Shown piece after piece: positions 55,401-64,000 of a stretch of 64,000 nucleotides of DNA. Each line of letters starts with the position of its first letter. The first letter of the stretch is position 1. Source of the DNA: Amyloporia xantha (lineage: Eukaryota; Basidiomycota; Agaricomycetes; Polyporales; Adustoporiaceae); contig JAYKKR010000013.1 in NCBI GenBank assembly GCA_036971615.1, positions 868,001 to 932,000 on the forward strand, read 5' to 3'. Under the pieces are notes generated by a model. That model ran no database searches. It was not told where the DNA came from and saw only the letters and a program-made list of their open reading frames with translations. Made by a program: the position numbers and the translations under genes.

Positions 55401-58400
55401 TAGGTTAGTAATCGCCCACCAAGGATCTCACTTGCTCACTTGATACCGGGTCGTTTAAGTCCTATGCTTTGTTCAAGCTACGTCGATTTAGGGATATTCG
55501 TGCGACTATACGACACGTCTGCAGGGCTTACCGAGGCCGTGATTCATTTGCTTCCATTGCAGATGGGGTTGGTCGATCTATTAAGAAGTCTTCCTCGGTG
55601 TTTGGAGGCGCCGACTTTATATTTCGGCTCTGATAGCTGCTCCATCCCGTTTCCTTGCTCAACAGCAACTATCCTTGGATCTTTGGTGCAACGCCTCGAG
55701 ATTCTTTGCAGGCCTGGAGCGACACAATTAAGCTGATGTGCCCGCTTCCTCGTTGTCTGTACCGATGGGAAGCTTGCGAGGAATACTTCTCCGACGGTAT
55801 CCTTGGAGCGAACAGAAATTCCTGACATTACATGGCTTGGCACATGGCTGACATTAACTCTCGTGACTACGGCTGTACTCATCTCATTGGCTGCATCGGA
55901 CCACAACAGGGTCGAATCGGCAGGTCAAATGAGAAAGCCCCTTTGGCACGGCCTCTTGCTCATCTTGTATATGGCCATGCCGTCTATTAGTTATGTCTGA
56001 TGGCAACATCGAGTCGAGCTGTATCTGGTAAGTTTCAACGTCCAAATTCGTTCCTGCCACGCGCAATGCGCTCATCCCGTAAAGCCTTCAGCCATGAACT
56101 ACGAGGAGCAGGTCTTCAGAGCAGTAGTTCTGTTGAATGGTAATGTGTGGGATGATATCCATTCTTATAGGTTCGTTTATTCCATGACCATGCTACGCCT
56201 CGCTGCAACAGACTCGTGAATCGAAGCCGCAGGCTTCTCGCACGGGGGGGCATCAGGCGGAAGCTCTCGCGCCCCCACATTCGTCACTACAAACGTCACG
56301 ACGCAGGGTTACCGTCTAGGTCCTTGATATGCGCCTTCATCTTGAATCTGTCTCGCTGTCCATACATGCGCTCTGTGTCGCAGAAGTCGAGTAGGGCCGC
56401 AATCACGCAGTCACCTCTCCAAATCCATGCGTAGGACTGGCCATTCTATCGTTCTCATTCACCGCGGTGAAGCGCGGATAACTGAACTGAACTCGAAGTA
56501 GGAAGGCTTGACTTTTAAATATCTCAATAACTTTCCGAAGCCCATATCATTGACTATTCCGTGAGGAGCGTTGTCCTGCAGCATTTTCATTGGCTATCGG
56601 TGAGTCAACTATCTACTCAATCGCTGCCAGACGTGTTGCTGAAATATATTACGCCGTTGGCTAATATCAAAGGCGAGCTGGCGATGCTGATACGGGAAAT
56701 ACTTATGCCTAAACTTGGGCTGTTCCGGTTCGTCGCATTGTCCTGATTGTGTTGGTATGAAAACATTGATTATGATATTAGTGGTCACTCCGGAAATGTC
56801 CTTTCCTGCTTGCATGCACTAAGCACCACCGTAAGCTTCCGGAATGCCCCCGCTGCCAGACTTGGGCGTGACCAAGAATCAAAACACCTCTTGAATACTT
56901 CATAGAGCCCAGTAATGATCAATTCGCAGAAGACGCGCTATGGCGAAGCGCGAGTCGGGTTTCGCTGACATGACCATAGCCGCACCAACCATCGCAGTGT
57001 CAGAAATGATAATGGCATTCATCTCTGGTCTATACCACACGCTATATCATGAAGCTGCTCTCGAAAACAAATCCATAATTCACATCGCTAATGCGAGTGC
57101 GGTCGCTTTCAACGATGAGATCTCTGTAAGAATCCAGCCCGTCGGATACTGTGGAGCAATGCTTAGCTTGCTGGTTCAGAGAGGTGTGACCGGCGGTACT
57201 TCAGGCGTACATGGTCTCTGCCCTTCGATGTCGAAGAACCAACGCCTCTTCTCAACTTCGAGCTAGGGCTGATTATGAAGACACTATGAAACGCAAGTGG
57301 ACCTGTGATCCCAAGTCGGTCGCCGACATTCCCCGTCAATTGGACGTCACATAAATATTGGTCCGTTTGCAGGTCATGGCAAACCTCTATCGACTAGGAC
57401 GCACGCTCCTTCCGGTTCACGCGGAGACTTCGTCAATCCATATGGCCGATAGCAGGCCATTCCTCACCTGAAAGCATTGAAAATGGCCAGTGTTCCCAAT
57501 GGTGAGTCGTTACAGAGATATAAATACAGCCAATGGTGATGATTGGAATGATTTCAGCGTGATCAACAAGGTCATCTTCGGCAATTCGTACGGATGGAGT
57601 AGATCGGTTTCCCTTGTTTACGTAACCCATCATCGTGCTCGGTACACATACGTTCTTATACCCTGTCCGATACATATCTGAATGGATGACTTACATAGCC
57701 TTTCACTTCGACTCGCTCATCGACCCAGTCTGTGCAAGCTGTCTCACAACGACCCGATTTTGTCCCCAACAATGCGGACGACAACTTCGAGCCAACAAAC
57801 AAGGTAGAGCCAGCATAGGAAGATGTGCCCCTCTCGAACGATATGATGACTCTGGTGGGCCCCAGAGCCCCGTAATCATCGTTCACCATACATGTACCGT
57901 GCTCGAGATATAAGTTTGTGATAAACTGGTATCTCCAAGCGTCTCTCACTCCCGGTGACGGCCGGCGTGTCTGTCGTACCAGAAGCTGCACGGGTATGAA
58001 TTTATCAACGAGTTGAGGACACAGTTGGAAGAGGCTGTGCTGAAAGGAAGCTTTCCCGTTAGCCGGAGGCGACGAAATTCTTCCGGACGATGTGAATTGA
58101 CTGGGTCGAAGCGGTTACAGGGTTGCAGGCAAGGGTATGACATGCTTAACCTGCTCACTGGATGTAAAGTCATTTCAATTCCTCTAAGCAAAGCGTGGCT
58201 TCTTGACCTGTTTTCGGTTACAGATATTGACACGTCTCTCTGTGACTACAGCATTAACCTCGGGCTGGTGGAGACTTTGGCTACGACGGGGCATCAATTA
58301 GAAGCGCATACTATTTGTGTTGTTAGTTCTTGCGTCTAGCGAGGCTCGTCATTGATACCCACGGGCAGCACTGGCTTTTTCTTAGAGGCATTCTCCTGTT

Positions 58401-61400
58401 CTAGCTACGGTTTTATGCTCCCTCTTCCAGGCATGTTCATCGGATAGTCAAATTGCTTCGACCATTACTGGATTGACCGGATTGTCTGGATGCTTCGATG
58501 TCACCTACTCTACTAAGTATGGTATGCGTAGCCTCGTGTATTATGTGGTACGAGATCAAGACCGGTATGTTGTCACCTAGTTCTCATTCGTGAAAACTAA
58601 ACATCGAGTATTTGTTCGGATTATATTTGTGCTATTGGTTCACCACCGACAGATCGTCCTTAACCTTTGCGTCATGTGTATGAATCACGTTGTCTGACAT
58701 TCTCAAGATAACTTGGTTTGAGATGGCGCTCCGCCCGCCCGAGCCCAAATGACCTCAAGCCATGATTGCATTAGGTCTCACATGAGGCCTTGAACACGGT
58801 CGACTCAGCTACACACTTTTGCCGATTAATTTCGATTCCCGCGCATACAAAGTTCAACTCCGTAACGTATTTACGGCCTCACTATCTATGAATCGCCGCC
58901 GCACTGTCTTGCACACTCTTCCCCTGCTCGATTCGCTCCTGGAGCGAGTGATGCCGTGGTCGAGTTGCAGTCATGCGCGCCGCGATGAATGAGCTGATAA
59001 GCGCGGACATGCGTCATACCATAGGACGACGACACGCCCTCAAGGGATTCTCGACGCGAGTCCGTCACGTGGCACAGTCACATAGACAGCGAGCGCATCA
59101 CGTGTTGTACTCCATGAAGAGGGCCCAGCCAATGAGAAGGCGGCGTGCACTCGCGTAGCCAATCACGAGCGGGCGCATGATCGGGTAAACATTGCGGATG
59201 CAGTGGAGTGGAGCTGATTGGTAAGCATCATACACCGTCTGCAAATTGATAACCAAATGACAGGTCATTTGGGATCTTCGAATCGGAGGCCAGCTTATTA
59301 GACCCGATGGACAAGTGTAGTCATCACTGCACTTGGCTTGAAACCAAAACACGATCATTCACTCGGTGATGACACGGGGACGTTGATTGTCGATGTACAT
59401 TCGAGGATTCGGAGACGGGCGCTTTAATGTGATTTGTTGATTCTTGTAACCGCCGTTGTGCCTTCACAAAACTTCTTTCTGAACATTGTCAGCGCACCTC
59501 TCACTCGAATTCCGATGTTTCAAACCTCGCACGCAGTTGATGCAATTCTTCTTCCCTGCAACGGACAGCGACCGACGATCGTCCAGCTACACTGCAGTCC
59601 TCTTTCTCTCGCAACCTCAGGGTCCACCTCAGGAGAACCATTCCGAGCGGGATTTCTTCCTCATCCAGAAATGTATATGGACTGCATCGCACAAAATCTT
59701 GGACCGAAATCATGGAAATACCAGGTATTTTCAAGATACTTGACTTAGCTTGACTCGTGCTCTAACACAATTTTACACCTTCACCTTTATACCTATTTTT
59801 AGATTGTCGATCGGCTATTTGGCATGTCCAACAAATTGCAGCGTCCTTTTATCATTTTTTACCCCATTGTGTCTCGGAGCGGAACACGCTTCAATAAAAA
59901 CAGGTGCATATGTGAGATACAAGAGGGATCATTCGATAGAGACCATCCCTGGCGAGGGGATGTGGTCGTGATCCAGTATCACGACTGCACATTTACGCAC
60001 ATGGCGGACATTTCAATGTCTTCGTTTCCACTGTTGAAGAATTATTTCAAATTCTGCCCTGCGCCTCGTAAGTTGCTTCAGCATTATGTAAATGAGTGAA
60101 CATTCATTCGAGTCATGCATCTTACAGCGTCCTCGATGATTTCCCTGTGATGTTGATGGTTCATCTGGTTGTCACCTTTCCGTTTGTCGCTGAGTGTAGT
60201 GATACGGGCCGTATGTTCCTCGCTGAACCACTATTATATTTGGAAAAGTCTGAATGTGGTGACGCATGCCACACAGCAAGAAGTCGAGAAGTATACTTGA
60301 TCTTTTTGCCACCTGCATCTCTCGATTATTTTGTTGAAAGTGTGCAACAAGATATGTGTATGTACAGGAGTGGTAGGATAGTCAACATTCTATAGAGAGC
60401 CAAATAATGAAAGTTAGACCATCTCCGTACACAGTTTACTTCGTGTTGTTCATATCAAGCAGCGCCATTCTGAATGGTTACAGGCATGGTATTATCAATG
60501 TGACAGCTTGTCAATTACATCGACGACTTGATTCAGTCGCATTCATCTATCCTCAAGTTTACCTTTTGTCTCACCGGTTGCAGGATGCTACAATCCCTCT
60601 TGATACAATGGAGAAAACACATTCCGTCGTCATATTCTGTCATCATCTTACTACGTGTTTCCAAAATACCTTTGATATGCAACCTTGGCCTAACAATAAC
60701 ATATCCGTTTTAAGGTCCATCGTACCCGTGTAGTAGTGGACGCAGACCTTGGCGACACGTACAGTAGCAGCTGCCTATCAAGGTTATCTGAATCCCGTCA
60801 CTCTGATCTGTCGTCGTTATGCTCCGTGTGAAACCAGCTGCTGATGTGCGATGTGCAGTCTCTGCCATGGAATCACGCGACTACACCAACACTGAAGTGC
60901 AACGACGACGCCAAAGACGCATCGAGCCGGAAAGGAAAGCCGAAGACGGACGCGCTCACGCGTAGGGATCGTCAACGTAGGGGTAAGGGAAAGACATGAC
61001 AGAAGGGTGGCGCCAGAGGCGTAGCCGGCACTGGAAGCGTAGAAGCAAAGGTGTCGACGGTGGACGCAGGCTGAAGCGTGGACAGGATAATATCGACTTC
61101 ACGAGGGAAAGAAAGCTATTTGTCATACCATGTCCAATTTGAGCACTTAGGGTATGAAGATCAGATTCGTATATCTTGAGACCTTTCGACAGCATCTTGC
61201 TCACCTCCTGCTTGTTGAGATGGCCAGAACTGTATGCGGACTTTTCGGGAGGCCAGAGACGACATAGAGAGAAGCCAAAGGAAAAGTCGGCCCTTGCGCA
61301 GGCGGAAGCACCGTACTCGGCGGCGAGGCAGAGCGCAGAAGCGAAGGAAGTTCGGTTGGAGGCCGGAATGGGCTCCATCTCCTTGCAATGCCTGATACCA

Positions 61401-62429
61401 AGAACGCGAGCTGCCTTGTCGGGACGACGATGACTGCAGTGAACTCTGGGCCAGGATGCTCGACGTTCCACGTAGTCATTGTCATTGTAGTCATCGAGCA
61501 AGCTCGCAGAGCTCTCGCTTGTGGTAGACGGGCCAGCGCGATGCGTGGGACTAAGAGAGCAGAAAATCTTGCTCCTGTCGAGGATGTTTTGTTGTTTGAA
61601 TTTCACGCCGCGGAAATGGTAGTGATCGGGTCAGGCGCTAGGACAGGGCGGGGCGTGCGAACGGCGGCAGAACGCGGCACGGTCTGGTCTGTTCTGCTGA
61701 ACGTGCTGGCGGCCGACCTGAGGTTGGTGTTGGATTTTTGTATGGGTTTCCGAGAGAGAGGAAAACAGCAGACGGGAGCGCCGGCCGTGGTTGCCATCTT
61801 CATCTGACCAACGAGACTGCAATATTTTCTCGCCGATCAGGAGTGTTGCAGAGACGGCCAGCGGCTGGGGAGAGGATTGGCACGAGAAAGGGGATAGCAG
61901 GCACAAAAGACGAGAAAAGAGGAAGGAGGGAGCGCAGAGTGGAAAGGAGAGTGGGCGGACATTTGAGTGCCGTGAAGGACGAGAGGAGGACGAAAGGTAG
62001 GGGACAGTGGCCACGCACAGCCCGGACATGATTAGTGACGCTGAAACAGATTAGTTACGCGCATAAACAACAGTCTTCGCGCCCTCTAATTAACGGTGAG
62101 AATGCTCGGTTCGCGTGCTGTGACTCTCTGATGTTGGTTCGCTAGTTCGAATATTTGCCTGCTCCTGAGCAGATATCGACGCGTCCAACATCCTTTGCAC
62201 ATCGGCGAAGTCGCTAGCTATTGAGGGTCTGATAATGCGGGAAACATAGAATTAGCCAAGCTTCAAGTGATATTGTCAATTAGGACTGTCCTTTCAGATT
62301 GTTTGGTGCGAGAATTGGGCAAAAGGAAGCCCCCTTGGACTTGGGCTTGCACAAGAGTATATACAGTAGGTCAATTTCTATCTATCAGTTCGTTGGGAGG
62401 CCAGAATCATTCACCATCTACACAAATTG
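55401..62429. other. Long stretch with no recognised gene
   Basis: Short open frames occur throughout. Two look slightly protein-like but unidentified: 55440-56000 (+; hydrophobic segment WLTLTLVTTAVLISLAAS) and 59824-60099 (+; HPWRGDVVVIQYHDCTFTHM). A 216-codon minus frame at 60956-61606 has no recognisable domain. I see no transposon ends. Confidence 0.35.
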
Positions 62430-63038
62430 TCAGCCAAAGTCCACGAACCTCGAACAATGATACTGCGACATACCATATCTCGCATGCTGCAGACGCAGCT
62501 GTAAGATCCGCTCGAAGTCGAGATCGAAGAACGCGTCCAGACGGACCAGCTTATCCATTCCCGCCATCTCAAGGTCCCACTCATGGAACGCCCTATATGA
62601 TACATACTCTCCGGGGCTCTTCGTCCATATATAACATGGTTTGATTTTCATGATTTCGTCTTCCGGAGTGCGGACAAAAGGCAGCACGAACGGTGCAATG
62701 TTTGCAGACGGATGGAGGGGAACCGTAACTGATGCGTCGCGGAAGTCTACCGGCGCCCAAGATCCCATTTTCATCTACTGTACTATCAGCGAATGGTAGG
62801 TCAAACGCGACGCTAAACTTACATTATTCCTGGGGCCATATACACCATCCGATAGCTCTCTGGCGCCGCAGAGGGGCGCAGCCCAGAAGCCTTGTCGATC
62901 GGTTTTGGTCACGAAACAAGGACGCGCCTTGCGTTGATACAACCCGCCCGATGCGGAAGCAAAGCGTTTGTTGCGAGGGATGAGCTCCAAAAAAACGAAG
63001 TTGAATGAGCCTGGAGTGATCGACATGGTTAACGACAA
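62430..63038 (-). CDS. Small two-exon uncharacterised protein
   Basis: Exon 1 from 63038 reads MSLTMSITPGSFNFVFLELI, ASASGGLYQRKARPCFVTKT, ELSDGVYGPRNN and ends at a gtaagt donor (about 62820). A short intron ends cagtag just before 62776. Exon 2 continues in frame: MKMGSWAPVDFRDASVTVPL, APFVLPFVRTPEDEIMKIKP, LVRLDAFFDLDFERILQLRL, stopping at 62430. The whole is about 195 residues without a stop, with no signal peptide or membrane segment. I do not recognise the family. Frame-keeping across the intron is the main support. Confidence 0.5.
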
Positions 63039-64000
63039 GATGACAAGATGGTGGCCGAGGAAAGAGGTGCTTGAGTTCCCGCGACGGGGATAAAGTTGCC
63101 AGAGATCAAAAAAAGTTGACGAACGAAAAAGATGATGAGATGCGGGATCGCAGACGCGCCTTCAAGACCAAGTTATGGAAGCGTTGCAGCCGACCTGCCT
63201 GACCATGCTTCCGCCTCACACGTTGCCTCAGGAGTGTACATAGTGACTGCTTGAGTCCGCGAATGAACATGTCCTACTGGAGGCCGCACGCTGTGCCGTG
63301 GAGAGCAGTCATAGATCCCTCGTTGAGAGGCATACCAGCCCCTTGATGACCGCCGTACCTGTAATTCTGGACTGTTTGCCTGTTCTTGTATTGGAGGCAC
63401 TGGGCGTAGTTACTGTCTAAGGGAGAATGCAAAGTAGGGGGGGCAGCATTAATAGCACGCTCCCTCCCAAGAGATAGCATCACCTGCCTAGAGCTAGCAA
63501 CGAGAACATGGCTGCGGAGAAATCGGGGGGTGGGGGCCAGAGATAACATTCCAAACTTTCCGTGTTCGGCTTCGACAGCATATAGTTAGAAGCTCACAGG
63601 AGATGGGTTCAGCTCAATATATCAGAGCAGCTTGAAGAAAGCTGCGATAGGCTTACCACCGAATAGGAGCGCCCAGTGAAGTCGGCCTTTGTGGACGACT
63701 GGGCTGAGAACATTGTCGCAAGGGGTACTAATTAGAGATATCTCCCTAGTAGTTTGATCAGGGGTGGTGCGGCGTACTCTCAGCCAATGGCCCTGCAACA
63801 ATAGCGCCGACATGATGTCCCTGGGACCAGAAGAAAGCGTAGGTCATTAGCCTTCAGGTGTCCAGTGATGTCCTTTTTTGCCCCAACGACGGTCATAGCG
63901 TGACAGCATCCCGTACGGTCTGATGGGAGACTCACAGATTTTCTGAGCGGGAAAAGGATCGCAAAGCAAGATGCGAAAGTGATGTACTAAGCGTCGAAGT
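63039..64000. other. No gene recognised
   Basis: Only short overlapping open frames are present; no repeats or motifs support a feature. Confidence 0.35.

Overview
The window reads as a transposon graveyard from a filamentous basidiomycete, most likely an agaricomycete. The basis is short (about 50-60 nt) GT-AG introns, fungal-type Ty3/gypsy elements, a Plavaka-type transposase remnant, a repeat-associated protein family typical of mushroom genomes, and fragments of fungal housekeeping genes (phytase, Mo25/Hym1, a white-collar-like PAS domain, RhoGAP, eIF2B delta, V-ATPase subunit a). Almost nothing looks like an ordinary intact host gene. The clearest intact gene is a KDM3-type JmjC gene at 47.7-49.8 kb.

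Left part (1-18.1 kb): a Ty3/gypsy polyprotein (gypsy-1, + strand) is broken twice inside its integrase. At 3464-6397 a 2.93-kb TIR element (element A, ends CATCAGGAAAAAA, 2-bp target duplication GA) carries intron-containing fragments of three host genes, all on its minus strand: a PAS domain run in frame into Mo25, then a phytase. At 6760 a second gypsy element (gypsy-2, pol on the minus strand, 3' LTR at 6760-7181) has inserted. Gypsy-2 carries about 6.6 kb of GC-rich ORFs on the opposite strand between integrase and its 3' LTR. One of these is interrupted, inside an intron, by a 2.25-kb near-perfect palindrome with a 9-bp target duplication.

Middle part (18.1-30.3 kb): AT-rich and nearly gene-free. 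It has a 135-bp tandem array, several CATCAG-ended non-autonomous elements, and a nested stack whose order can be read from the target duplications. A small CATCAG element (21972-30337, duplication CT) is split by a CACTG-ended CACTA-type element (22092-30254, duplication ATC). The terminal repeat of that element is split by a 1.13-kb foldback (22107-23236, duplication TA), and its right half by another CATCAG element (26141-30230, duplication CT) that holds further elements.

Right part (30.3-64 kb): mostly decayed single-copy sequence with recognisable remnants: Plavaka transposase, two lineage-type hypothetical proteins, a BTB gene, then four pseudogene fragments all on the minus strand (RhoGAP, eIF2B delta, V-ATPase subunit a, flavin monooxygenase), the JmjC gene, a repeat-associated hypothetical protein, and a small uncharacterised two-exon gene near 63 kb. 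From 51 to 62 kb I recognise no genes.

The main story is gene-fragment capture by TIR DNA transposons, seen directly in element A and suspected for the 37.9-46.2 kb pseudogene cluster, together with deep nesting that can be dated in relative order from the sequence alone.
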